A DNA stretch of 64,000 nt, taken from assembly GCA_963783945.1 (NCBI GenBank), contig CAWAPS010000005.1:248001-312000 (forward strand), read 5' to 3'. The position numbers and the translations under genes are program-made. The notes beneath the pieces are model-generated. The model did not search any database, was not told where the DNA came from, and worked only from the letters and a program-made list of their open reading frames with translations. Shown piece by piece: positions 41,361-49,970 of this stretch (position 1 is its first letter; each line of letters opens with the position of its first letter). Source of the stretch: CAWAPS01 sp963783945. Lineage in GTDB: Bacteria > Actinomycetota > Acidimicrobiia > Acidimicrobiales > Palsa-688.

Positions 41361-43988
41361 ATGCCCCTCGTCTACGCCTTCGACCACAAGCATCGCCGCT
41401 CCCCGATGTCGCTCAAGGACCTTCTCGGTGGCAAGGGTGCCAACCTGGCCGAGATGACGTCGGTGCTGGGTCTTCCGGTGCCGCCGGGCTTCACCATCAC
41501 GACCGACGCCTGCCGGGAGTACATGGCAGGGGGATGGCCCGCAGGCCTCACCGAAGCGGTCGCCAAGCACGTGCACCGCCTGGAGAAGGCGATGGGAAAG
41601 AGATTGGGCGACGCCGCCGACCCGCTCCTCGTGAGCGTTAGATCGGGCGCCAAGTTTTCCATGCCCGGCATGATGGACACGGTCCTCAACCTCGGGTTGA
41701 ACGACGCGTCGGTAAAGGGTCTGGCCGACCAGACCGACGACGAGCGCTTCGCCTACGACTCCTATCGCCGGTTCATCTCGATGTACGGCCGGATCGTGCA
41801 AGGCATCGAGGGATCCCGCTTCGATGGGCCGTTCGAAGCGGCCAAAGAGGCGGCGGGGGTCGCCAGCGACGCCGACATACCGGCCGCCGCCCTGCGGGAC
41901 CTGTGCGAGTCCTTCAAGAACGTGGTGGAGCAGGAGACGGGTCGACCGTTCCCCCAGGAGCCCGACGACCAGCTACGGGGGGCAATCGAAGCGGTGTTCC
42001 GCTCGTGGAACGGAGCCCGGGCCATGGCCTACCGGGTACGTGAGCGCATCCCTCACGACCTCGGTACCGCAGTCAACGTGCAGGCCATGGTGTTCGGGAA
42101 CCGCGACGACAATTCGGGGACCGGCGTGGGCTTCACCCGCGACCCGGCGACCGGGACTCAGGGCGAATACGGGGATTTCCTTATCAACGCCCAGGGGGAG
42201 GATGTCGTCGCCGGCATCCGCAACACCCTGCCCCTCTCCGCCCTCAAGGAGAAGTTCCCGCACATCTTCAAGGAGCTGATGGAGATCTTCGGCCGGCTCG
42301 AAGCTCACTACCGCGACATGTGCGACACCGAGTTCACCATCGAGCAGGGCAAGCTGTGGATGCTTCAGACCCGGGTGGGTAAACGCACAGGTAGGGCCGC
42401 GTTGCGCATGGCGGTCGACATGACCAGGCAGAGAGGCTGGAAGATCACCCACGAGGAGGCCATCTCGCGGGTCAGCGCCGAGCACCTCGATCAGGTGCTG
42501 CATCCCCAGCTCAAGGGACGTGACCTGAGGGTGATCGCGACCGGCCTGGCCGCATCGCCCGGGGCGGCGGTAGGCGCTGCGGTGTTCGACGCCGACCGGG
42601 CCGAGGAGGCGGCGGGGCGAGGCGAGCGGGTGATTCTGGTCCGCTCCGAGACGTCCCCGGAGGACGTACACGGCATGATTGCGGCCCAGGGCATCCTCAC
42701 CGCCCGGGGCGGCCTGGTCAGCCACGCCGCGGTGGTGGCCCGAGGTTGGGGCAAACCCGCCGTGGTCGGGGCGGAGTCCGTGCGCATAAGCGGTCGGTCG
42801 TTCTCCGCCGGCGGGGTGACGGTCAACGAAGGGGACATGATCTCGATCGACGGCACCACCGGGCGGGTCGTGCTCGGGGCGGCCGCACTGGCGGAGGCGG
42901 ATGTGCCCGCCGAGTTCGAGCTGATCCTCAAGTGGGCCGACCAGGTCCGCAAGGGAAAGCTGGCGGTGCGGGCCAACGCCGACAACGGGCCGGATTCGGC
43001 TAACGCCAGGCGCTTCGGAGCTGAAGGCATCGGACTGTGCCGCACCGAGCACATGTTCCTCGGTGACGATCGCCTGCCGATAGTCCGGCGGATGATCCTC
43101 GCCGACACCCCGGAAGAGGAGGCGGCGGCCCTGGAGGAGCTCCGGGAGGCGCAGAAGCACGATTTCGTGGCCATCCTCGAGGCCATGGACGGGCTGCCGG
43201 TAACCGTCCGCCTGCTCGATCCGCCGTTGCACGAGTTCCTGCCCCCGACCGAAGTGCTCGAGATAAAGAAGGCGACATCGGGGCTATCGCCTGACGAAGA
43301 GAAGCTCCTCGGGGCCGCCCGGGCCTGGCACGAGTTCAATCCCATGCTCGGTACCCGGGGAGTCCGGCTCGGTGTGATCAAGCCGGGTCTGTACGAGATG
43401 CAGGTGAGAGCTCTGATGCAAGCGGCGGCCGAGCGGGTCGCGTCAGGCGGCAAACCGCGGATCGAGGTGATGATCCCGCTCACCGTGACCCGAGAAGAGC
43501 TGGCTCTGGCCCGCTCGTGGGTGGAGGAGGCGATTGGGTCCGAGACCAAGGGCGTCCGCAAGAAGCTGGACGTGACCATCGGGACGATGGTCGAGACGCC
43601 TCGGGCGGCGGTGCGGGCTGACGAGATCGCCGAAGAGGCCGATTTCTTCAGCTTCGGCACCAACGACCTGACCCAGATGACGTTCGGCTTCTCCCGCGAT
43701 GACGTGGAGGGGCGGATGATGAACGCCTACCTGGAGGAGGGCCTGCTGAAGCGCAACCCGTTCGAGACGATAGACCAGCCGGGCGTGGGCCAACTGGTCC
43801 TCGACGCGGTGAGCCGGGGCCGGGCCACCAAGCCCTCGTTGAAACTGGGCGTCTGTGGCGAGCATGGCGGCGACCCGGAGTCGATCGACTTCTTCTACCG
43901 GGCCGGACTGGACTACGTGTCGTGCTCTCCGTTCCGGGTGCCCATCGCCCGCCTGGCGGCGGCCCAAGCCGTGATCGCTCACGGCTGA
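41361..43988 (+). CDS. ppdK: Pyruvate, phosphate dikinase
   Basis: An 875-residue enzyme interconverting pyruvate, ATP and Pi with PEP, AMP and PPi. The ATP-grasp N-terminus has GGKGANLAEMTSVLGLPVPPGFTIT and the SVRSGAKFSMPGMMDTVLNLGLN block. The swivelling His domain has TARGGLVSHAAVVARGWGKPAVVG with the phosphoryl-accepting His. The PEP-binding TIM barrel ends SFGTNDLTQMTFGFSRDD and KLGVCGEHGGDPESI. ATG 41361 is the start. It may support gluconeogenesis or PPi-linked glycolysis. dnaG begins 33 bases later. Confidence 0.96.
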   Translation: MPLVYAFDHKHRRSPMSLKDLLGGKGANLAEMTSVLGLPVPPGFTITTDACREYMAGGWPAGLTEAVAKHVHRLEKAMGKRLGDAADPLLVSVRSGAKFSMPGMMDTVLNLGLNDASVKGLADQTDDERFAYDSYRRFISMYGRIVQGIEGSRFDGPFEAAKEAAGVASDADIPAAALRDLCESFKNVVEQETGRPFPQEPDDQLRGAIEAVFRSWNGARAMAYRVRERIPHDLGTAVNVQAMVFGNRDDNSGTGVGFTRDPATGTQGEYGDFLINAQGEDVVAGIRNTLPLSALKEKFPHIFKELMEIFGRLEAHYRDMCDTEFTIEQGKLWMLQTRVGKRTGRAALRMAVDMTRQRGWKITHEEAISRVSAEHLDQVLHPQLKGRDLRVIATGLAASPGAAVGAAVFDADRAEEAAGRGERVILVRSETSPEDVHGMIAAQGILTARGGLVSHAAVVARGWGKPAVVGAESVRISGRSFSAGGVTVNEGDMISIDGTTGRVVLGAAALAEADVPAEFELILKWADQVRKGKLAVRANADNGPDSANARRFGAEGIGLCRTEHMFLGDDRLPIVRRMILADTPEEEAAALEELREAQKHDFVAILEAMDGLPVTVRLLDPPLHEFLPPTEVLEIKKATSGLSPDEEKLLGAARAWHEFNPMLGTRGVRLGVIKPGLYEMQVRALMQAAAERVASGGKPRIEVMIPLTVTREELALARSWVEEAIGSETKGVRKKLDVTIGTMVETPRAAVRADEIAEEADFFSFGTNDLTQMTFGFSRDDVEGRMMNAYLEEGLLKRNPFETIDQPGVGQLVLDAVSRGRATKPSLKLGVCGEHGGDPESIDFFYRAGLDYVSCSPFRVPIARLAAAQAVIAHG

Positions 43989-44021
43989 CGAGCGCCGCCG
44001 AGCGACCGGCAGGGCCCGGTA

Positions 44022-45863
44022 GTGGGGATAGTCGACGAGGATATAGCCAGGGTCCGGACCTCGACCGATTTCGTTGCCCTGGCCGGCGAGTACCTGGCTC
44101 TGCGCCGGGTCGGGACGCGCTGGGTCGGGCTGTGCCCGTTCCACAGCGAAAAGACCCCCTCTTTCGGGCTGAACTCCGAGCTCGGCTTCTACTACTGCTT
44201 CGGCTGCGGGGCCAAAGGCGACGTCATCACCTTCGTGCGGGAGATGGAGCATCTCGACTTCGTCGACGCCGTTGAGAGACTGGCGGCCCGGGCCGGGGTA
44301 TCGCTTCGCTACGACAATGAGACAGCCGGTCGTGACCACCAGCGCCGGACCCGCATTCAGGAGACCCTCGAGCGGGCGGTGGCCTGGTACCACGACCGGT
44401 TGCTCTCCGGCCCGGATTCCTCGCCCGCCCGGGGCTATCTCAGGCACGAGCGCGGCTATGACAGTGAAGCGGTGCGACACTACAAGCTGGGCTGGGCGCC
44501 CGATGGCCGGGACCTGCTGGTCCGAAACCTCGGGGTCCCGCCGGCTGCTCTCGCCGACGCCGGGCTGGCCACAGTCGACTCTTCCGGGCGTTACACCGAT
44601 TTCTTCCGGGGCCGGATCCTGTTCCCGATCTTCGACACGGGGGGCCGGCCCATCGGGGGAGGCGGGCGCATGCTCCCGGGCAGATCCGGGCCCAAGTACA
44701 AGAACACCGCAGCCACCGCCGTATACGACAAGAGCCGGGTCTTGTACGGGCTAAATTGGGCCAAGAAGCCGATCGTCGACCGGGCCAGGGTCGTTGTGTG
44801 CGAGGGCTACACCGACGTGATCGGGCTGCAGCGGTCCGGCGTGAGCGAAGCGGTGGCCACGTGCGGGACCTCGCTCGCCGAAGGCCACATCCGGGCCCTC
44901 ACCAACTTCGCCCGGCGGATCGTCCTCGCCTATGACGCCGACGCCGCCGGCCAGGCCGCGGCCGAGCAGTACTACGACTGGGAGCACCGCCACGACGTCG
45001 ACATCCGGGTGGCCGCCCTGCCGGCGGGTGCCGATCCCGCCGACCTGGCCCGATCCGACCCCGAGGCCCTCCTCCGGGCCATAGACGACGCCCGGCCCTA
45101 TCTGGCCTTTCGCCTCGACCGGTTGTGGTCACGAGCAGATCTGTCCACCCCGGAGGGACGGGTTCGGGCCGCGGCCGAGGCCGTTACCGTGGTGTACGAG
45201 CATCCCAACGAGCTGGTCAGAGACCAGTATCTGATGCAGGTGGCCGACCGCTGCCGGGTGGAGCCGGACCGGGTGCGGCGCATGGCGGCCGAGGAGGGCG
45301 CTTCCAGCCGGGCCCCGGCCCGGAAGAGAGTGGCCGGTACCAGCCCCCACCCTGTTCCAGGGGGCTTGGCGCCGGCCGTCGCGGTCAGCGGTCCCGAGTT
45401 AGAGGCGCTGCGCCTCGCCGTCCATCGCCCGGCCGAGATCGCCGGCCGGATGCCGAGGGTTCTGTTCTCCCACCCCCTGTCGCGCGCCGCGTTCGACGCG
45501 CTTACCAGTGCCCCCGGGCTGCACGAGGCCATCGATGCGGCGGATCCGCAGGCCGGTGATCTTCTGCAACGGCTGGCCGTCGAGGGCAGCGACGCCGACG
45601 TGGACGACATCATGACCCGTTTGGTGGAGCGGGCGGGGCAGAAAGCTCTGCGGGAGTTGCAGGCCGAGATGCGACAGGCCGAGCCCGAAGCCCAATCCGG
45701 CTATCCCCCAACGATTGCGTGGCTCAAGATGGCCTTGGAGACGATGCGATCGGACAACGTGAACCAGCACGCCACCGCCATGGAAGCGGAGGAGCGGTTG
45801 GTAGGCTGGATCTCGGCCCGCGAGGAAGTCAGCAGCCCGAGCCCGATGGAGGCGACAGGATGA
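44022..45863 (+). CDS. dnaG: DNA primase
   Basis: A 613-residue primase that makes RNA primers at the fork. The CHC2 zinc finger (CPFHSEKTPSFGLNSELGFYYCFGCGAKGD in reading order) is followed by the RNA-polymerase domain (GRILFPIFDTGGRPIGGGGRML; KYKNTAATAVYDKS) and the TOPRIM (VVCEGYTDVIGLQRSGV; LAYDADAAGQAAAEQYY). The helical DnaB-binding C-terminus completes it. GTG 44022 is the start. Its stop overlaps the sigma-factor start (ATGA), the classical macromolecular-synthesis link. Confidence 0.95.
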   Translation: MGIVDEDIARVRTSTDFVALAGEYLALRRVGTRWVGLCPFHSEKTPSFGLNSELGFYYCFGCGAKGDVITFVREMEHLDFVDAVERLAARAGVSLRYDNETAGRDHQRRTRIQETLERAVAWYHDRLLSGPDSSPARGYLRHERGYDSEAVRHYKLGWAPDGRDLLVRNLGVPPAALADAGLATVDSSGRYTDFFRGRILFPIFDTGGRPIGGGGRMLPGRSGPKYKNTAATAVYDKSRVLYGLNWAKKPIVDRARVVVCEGYTDVIGLQRSGVSEAVATCGTSLAEGHIRALTNFARRIVLAYDADAAGQAAAEQYYDWEHRHDVDIRVAALPAGADPADLARSDPEALLRAIDDARPYLAFRLDRLWSRADLSTPEGRVRAAAEAVTVVYEHPNELVRDQYLMQVADRCRVEPDRVRRMAAEEGASSRAPARKRVAGTSPHPVPGGLAPAVAVSGPELEALRLAVHRPAEIAGRMPRVLFSHPLSRAAFDALTSAPGLHEAIDAADPQAGDLLQRLAVEGSDADVDDIMTRLVERAGQKALRELQAEMRQAEPEAQSGYPPTIAWLKMALETMRSDNVNQHATAMEAEERLVGWISAREEVSSPSPMEATG

Positions 45864-47263
45864 CAGAGGGGGGGTCGATACCGTTTACTCCGGAAGGCGA
45901 ACTGACCGGTCAGTTCGTCGCCCTGCTGATCCTCGGGCAAAAACGCGGCCACCTCGGACCCGACGACCTCATGAGTGTCATGGAGTCGGTCGAGTTGACG
46001 CCGTCGATCATCGACGCTGCGGTCTCCCGGGTGAAGGCGGCGGGGATCGAGTGGCGGGACGACACCTACTTCGACGACGTGACAGACCTCGACGTCGAGA
46101 CGGTCCTCGGCGAGGAATCGGTCCGGACCGAGGATGCCGTCATCGGTGAACGACCGGTCCTCGACGGCGACGGATCAGGTGAGGAAGACAACCTGGCCGC
46201 GGCCCGGGCGGAACCGTCGGCCCGCGACGCCGAGGTCGAGGGAGCCGACCCCAGGATGGTTACTGCCGGCCTCCTGAGCCCGCGGTACCGGGCCGCCGGC
46301 GCCGACCTGAGGCTCGAGGCCGAGTCCGGGGTGGGGTCGAGCTCCGACCCGGTCAGGATGTACCTAAGGGAGATCGGTAAGGTCCCGCTGCTGACCGCGC
46401 CCGAGGAAGTGGTGCTGGCCCGCTGCGTGGAGGAGGGGCAGCTCGCCACGGACCGGCTGGTCCAATGCGAGGAGGAGACGGCCCTGCTCTCCGAGCGGCG
46501 CCGGGTCACGCAGGATGAGCGCCTGCGGCGCGAGGGCATCGCGGCCAAACGGATTCTGGTGGAGGCCAACCTTCGCCTGGTGGTCTCCATCGCCAAGCGA
46601 TACCGCAATCGGGGGATGGCGTTTCTCGACCTGATCCAGGAGGGAAACCTGGGCCTGATGAGGGCGGTCGACAAGTTCGACTACACCAAGGGATTCAAGT
46701 TCTCCACCTACGCGACCTGGTGGATCCGGCAGGCCATCACCCGGGCCATTGCCGACCAAGCGCGCACCATTCGCATCCCGGTTCACATGGTTGACACCAT
46801 CAACAAGGTGATGCGCACCCAGCGTCAGCTCCTCCAGGACCTCGGCCGGGAACCGACCGTCGAGGAAGTGGCGGTGCGGGTCGAGATGACGCCGGAGCGG
46901 GTCCGGGAGATAGTGCGCGTCAGCCAGGAGACCGTTTCTCTCGAGCAGCCCATGGGTGAGGACGACTTCAGTCTTTCGGACCTGCTGGAGGACGTGGGCG
47001 CGGTGGCCCCGTCCGAGGCGGCAGCCCGGGCTTTGCTCAACGAGGCCGTCAACCAGGCGCTTTCGGAGCTCTCCGAGCGCGAGCGCAAGGTGGTGCGCCT
47101 GCGCTTCGGCCTCGACGACGGGCAGATGAGGACGCTCGAGGAAGTTGGTCGCGAGTTCGGCGTCACCCGGGAGCGCATCCGCCAGATCGAATCGAAGACC
47201 CTGGCCAAGCTGCGCCATCCCATGCACAGCGGTCACCTTCGCGACTACCTGCAGGACGAGTAG
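45860..47263 (+). CDS. rpoD: Principal RNA polymerase sigma factor (sigma70/RpoD)
   Basis: A 467-residue sigma-70 protein. An acidic N-terminal region 1.1-like domain (residues 1-150) precedes region 1.2 (DPVRMYLREIGKVPLLTAPEEV). Region 2 contains FLDLIQEGNLGLMRAVDKFDYTKGFKFSTYATWWIRQAITRAI, identical to principal sigma factors. Region 3 follows, and region 4 ends RTLEEVGREFGVTRERIRQIESKTLAKLRHP. ATG 45860 overlaps the dnaG stop. It should recognise the TTGaca/TATaaT promoters seen in this window. tRNA-Asn follows by 33 bases. Confidence 0.95.
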   Translation: MTEGGSIPFTPEGELTGQFVALLILGQKRGHLGPDDLMSVMESVELTPSIIDAAVSRVKAAGIEWRDDTYFDDVTDLDVETVLGEESVRTEDAVIGERPVLDGDGSGEEDNLAAARAEPSARDAEVEGADPRMVTAGLLSPRYRAAGADLRLEAESGVGSSSDPVRMYLREIGKVPLLTAPEEVVLARCVEEGQLATDRLVQCEEETALLSERRRVTQDERLRREGIAAKRILVEANLRLVVSIAKRYRNRGMAFLDLIQEGNLGLMRAVDKFDYTKGFKFSTYATWWIRQAITRAIADQARTIRIPVHMVDTINKVMRTQRQLLQDLGREPTVEEVAVRVEMTPERVREIVRVSQETVSLEQPMGEDDFSLSDLLEDVGAVAPSEAAARALLNEAVNQALSELSERERKVVRLRFGLDDGQMRTLEEVGREFGVTRERIRQIESKTLAKLRHPMHSGHLRDYLQDE

Positions 47264-47296
47264 CCGGCCCTCGACCTGGTAGGGTTCACGGGCCTT

Positions 47297-47369
47297 TCCG
47301 GGGTAGCTCAATCGGCAGAGCGGATGGCTGTTAACCATTAGGTTGAGAGTTCGAGTCTCTCCCCCGGAG
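47297..47369 (+). tRNA. tRNA-Asn (anticodon GTT)
   Basis: A 73-base cloverleaf. Acceptor arms TCCGGGG (47297-47303) and CCCCGGA (47362-47368) pair fully, with discriminator G at 47369. The D stem is GCTC/GAGC. The anticodon stem GATGG/CCATT carries loop CTGTTAA with anticodon GTT at 47330-47332. The T stem GAGAG/CTCTC flanks TTCGAGT. The CCA end is not encoded. It lies between rpoD and the P450 gene, which starts only 14 bases after it. Confidence 0.95.
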
Positions 47370-47383
47370 CCCTAGGAGCCGAG

Positions 47384-48598
47384 ATGGCCGAAGCCCAGGT
47401 CATGTACAACCCCTTCGCCGAAGGCTTTTCCGAGAACCCCTACCCGCACTACCAGACCCTCCGCGAAGCGGAGCCGGTGCACCACACGGACTACGGGGTT
47501 TGGGTCATCTTCGGCTACGAGGATGTGCGAACGCTGCTCCGGGATCAGAGCCTCAGCGCCGACGAGCGCAACATGCACCCGACCCCGATGACCGAGATGG
47601 TGCGGGACGAGATGGGCGACATGGCCGAGATCGGCAACAATTCGATGCTGAATCTCGATCCGCCCGTTCACACCCGCTTGCGCCGGTTGGTGTCCAAGGC
47701 GTTCACCCCGCGCATGATCGGACGCCTCCGCTACGGCGTCGAACAGATGGTCGACGGGATCCTCGACCAGGCGGCCCGGGCTGGGGGGATGCAGCTGATG
47801 GACGACCTGGCCTTTCCGCTGCCATTCGCCGTGATCACCGACCTGTTGGGCATGCCCAGCACCGACACCGCCGAGCTGCGGCGGCTTTCCGGCCTGGTAG
47901 TGCGCTCGCTCGAGCCGGTGGCCGACCCCGGCACTCTCCGCCAGATCGCCGCCGCCGGGGTGGCCATGAACGACCTGATGCTCGACGCTATCGAATGGAA
48001 GAGGGCCCGACCGGCGGACGACCTGCTCTCGGCGCTCATCGTGGCCGAGCACGAGGGCGACGCGCTTTCGCCCGCGGAGCTGGCCGAGCAGCTCGGTCTC
48101 CTGTACATCGCCGGTCACGAGACGACGGTGAACCTGATCGGCAACGGGGTACTGGCCCTCCTGCGCCATCCTGAGCAGATGGAGGCCCTACGGGCCGACC
48201 CCGGTCTGGAGGGACCAGCCGTTGAAGAGCTGCTCCGCTACGACAGCCCCGTGCAGATGAGCCGGCGCATTACCCTCTCGGACGTACCCGTCGGCGGCCG
48301 CACCATCGAGGCCGGGGCGTTCGTGGTCCTGGCTCTGGCGTCGGCCAACCGGGATCGGCTCAAGTGGGGTCCGACGGCTGACCAGGTCGACTTGCGGCGG
48401 CCCGGGGCCTCGGAGCATCTCAGCTTCGGGGGAGGGCACCACTACTGTCTCGGGGCCGCCCTGGCCCGACTCGAAGGCCAGGCGGCAATCGGGCGCCTGG
48501 TGCGGCGGTTTCGGCACATCGAGGTGGCGGGCGATCCTGGCTACAACGGGCGGCTCAACCTGCGGGGCCTGTCGAGCCTGGCGCTCTCCGTATCCTGA
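47384..48598 (+). CDS. Cytochrome P450
   Basis: A 404-residue haem monooxygenase of the soluble bacterial class. The I-helix oxygen motif is LYIAGHETTVNLIG. ExxR lies in VEELLRYDSPVQMSRRITLSD with its following Arg, and the haem-binding loop is LSFGGGHHYCLGAALARLE. No N-terminal membrane anchor occurs. The substrate is unknown. No ferredoxin or ferredoxin reductase is adjacent. ATG 47384 is the start, immediately downstream of tRNA-Asn, so its mRNA may be processed from a tRNA precursor. Its last 29 bases are tandemly duplicated. Confidence 0.94.
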   Translation: MAEAQVMYNPFAEGFSENPYPHYQTLREAEPVHHTDYGVWVIFGYEDVRTLLRDQSLSADERNMHPTPMTEMVRDEMGDMAEIGNNSMLNLDPPVHTRLRRLVSKAFTPRMIGRLRYGVEQMVDGILDQAARAGGMQLMDDLAFPLPFAVITDLLGMPSTDTAELRRLSGLVVRSLEPVADPGTLRQIAAAGVAMNDLMLDAIEWKRARPADDLLSALIVAEHEGDALSPAELAEQLGLLYIAGHETTVNLIGNGVLALLRHPEQMEALRADPGLEGPAVEELLRYDSPVQMSRRITLSDVPVGGRTIEAGAFVVLALASANRDRLKWGPTADQVDLRRPGASEHLSFGGGHHYCLGAALARLEGQAAIGRLVRRFRHIEVAGDPGYNGRLNLRGLSSLALSVS

Positions 48599-48627
48599 TG
48601 TCGAGGCTGGCGCTCTCCGTATTCTGA
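48570..48627 (+). repeat. 29-base tandem duplication of the P450 3' end
   Basis: Bases 48570-48598 (ending in the P450 TGA) are repeated at 48599-48627 with two differences; the second copy also ends in TGA. It looks like a recent slippage or recombination duplication. It does not alter the protein but adds a back-up stop region. Confidence 0.9.
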
Positions 48628-48658
48628 GGCTCGGGGCGGGGGAATTCCGGGAGGAAAG

Positions 48659-49876
48659 TCAGGGCGACGCCACTTCAAGCTGCCGCCATGGCGACGCGTA
48701 ATCGCCGGCGAGCAGGTCGAGGAACGGGTCAGGAGCGAATGCCTCGGGTCCGAGCACGCCCGACCCGGTCCAGGTCCCGTTGGCGATCAACTCCAGGGCG
48801 ACCACGGGATTGACGGCCGTTTGCCACACCACGGCCTGGGAGCGGTACTCCCGCATGGACCATTCGTTGTCGACCACGTGATAGAGGTAGGTCGAGCGGG
48901 GTCGCCCGTCCTTACCGGTGCCCCGGACCCAGAGCCCGGCGCACGTCTTGCCCTGCATGCGATCCCCCAGGGTCGCCGGGTCGGGCAGGCAGGCGGCTAC
49001 GACGTCGCGTGGGCTGATCGCGATAGCTCCCACCTGCACCTTTTCCGTGCGGTCGAGGCCGAGCTTGTGCAGGGTCTTCAGGACGTCGATGAACTCGTTG
49101 CCGAGCCCGTATTTGAACGTGACCCGTTTGACATCCACCCAACGGGGGATGAGCAGGACTTCCTCGTGCTCGACGTTCACGCACTCGACTGGCCCTATGC
49201 CCTCCGGGAAGTCGAAGACCTCAGGCTCGGAGAACGGCTCGGTGGTGAACCAGCCCCGGTCCTTCTCGTAGATGACCGGCGGGTTGAGGCACTCCTCGAT
49301 AGTGGTCCAGATGGAAAAGGAGGGCGCGAATTCGTACCCGTCCACCTGCAGGTTGGCCCCGTCGCGGACGCCGGCCTCGTCGATGTCGCGGAAGAGGTGG
49401 TCAGCGGCGTAGCGGGCGAACACGTCGGCGAGGCCCGGCTCGACCCCCATGCCGACCAGCGCGATGCGCCCGCTGGCGGCCCACTCCTCGCCCAACGCGA
49501 ACTGATCGTCCCCGAGCTTCACCCCCGTCTCGGAGAACGGCCTGGTGGGATGCGGCCGCGACAGCGACATGGCCATGTCCAGGTAGTGCACCCGCCTGGC
49601 CAATGCGGCGCGGAAGATCGTCATCGTGAATCGCGGGTCGGTGGCGCCGAGGACGGCATCGATGGCGTGCTCCGCAATCAGGGCCTCGATTGCGGTCTGG
49701 TCCGACGCGTCCAGCCGGACGGCCACGAACCGACCGTCCGTCACTGCGGCGATCGCACCCTGGGCCTTCGAGAAGTCGTAGTCGGCGACCACCACATGGG
49801 ACGCAAACGGGCGGCGCGCTGCTATTCGGGCCGCCGCGGTGCCGACGCCGCCGGCTCCGAGTATCAGGATGCGCAC
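48659..49876 (-). CDS. Saccharopine dehydrogenase-like NAD(P)-binding enzyme
   Basis: A 405-residue Rossmann-fold protein. It starts MRILILGAGGVGTAAARIAARR, a glycine-rich dinucleotide loop, with VVVADYDFSKA supplying the ribose-binding Asp. ALARRVHYLDMAMS and GRIALVGMGVEPGLADVFARYAAD are characteristic of the saccharopine dehydrogenase / carboxynorspermidine synthase / lysine 6-dehydrogenase superfamily. Which reaction it catalyses cannot be decided. GTG 49876 is the start. It is convergent with the P450 and 94 bases from the ABC permease gene upstream on the same strand. Confidence 0.85.
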   Translation of the reverse strand: MRILILGAGGVGTAAARIAARRPFASHVVVADYDFSKAQGAIAAVTDGRFVAVRLDASDQTAIEALIAEHAIDAVLGATDPRFTMTIFRAALARRVHYLDMAMSLSRPHPTRPFSETGVKLGDDQFALGEEWAASGRIALVGMGVEPGLADVFARYAADHLFRDIDEAGVRDGANLQVDGYEFAPSFSIWTTIEECLNPPVIYEKDRGWFTTEPFSEPEVFDFPEGIGPVECVNVEHEEVLLIPRWVDVKRVTFKYGLGNEFIDVLKTLHKLGLDRTEKVQVGAIAISPRDVVAACLPDPATLGDRMQGKTCAGLWVRGTGKDGRPRSTYLYHVVDNEWSMREYRSQAVVWQTAVNPVVALELIANGTWTGSGVLGPEAFAPDPFLDLLAGDYASPWRQLEVASP

Positions 49877-49970
49877 GGCCGCGAACCATACTCTCCAAAC
49901 GCAGTCCCGGCGCGGCCTGGCCCGCTCGGCTCAGGAGCGCATGATGCTCGAGCCGTTTGGTCCCGCTGGC

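Noticed and set aside
41973..43232. Long minus-strand frame opposite ppdK
   Set aside because: It is the antisense shadow of a strongly conserved enzyme in high-GC DNA; its translation has no family motif.
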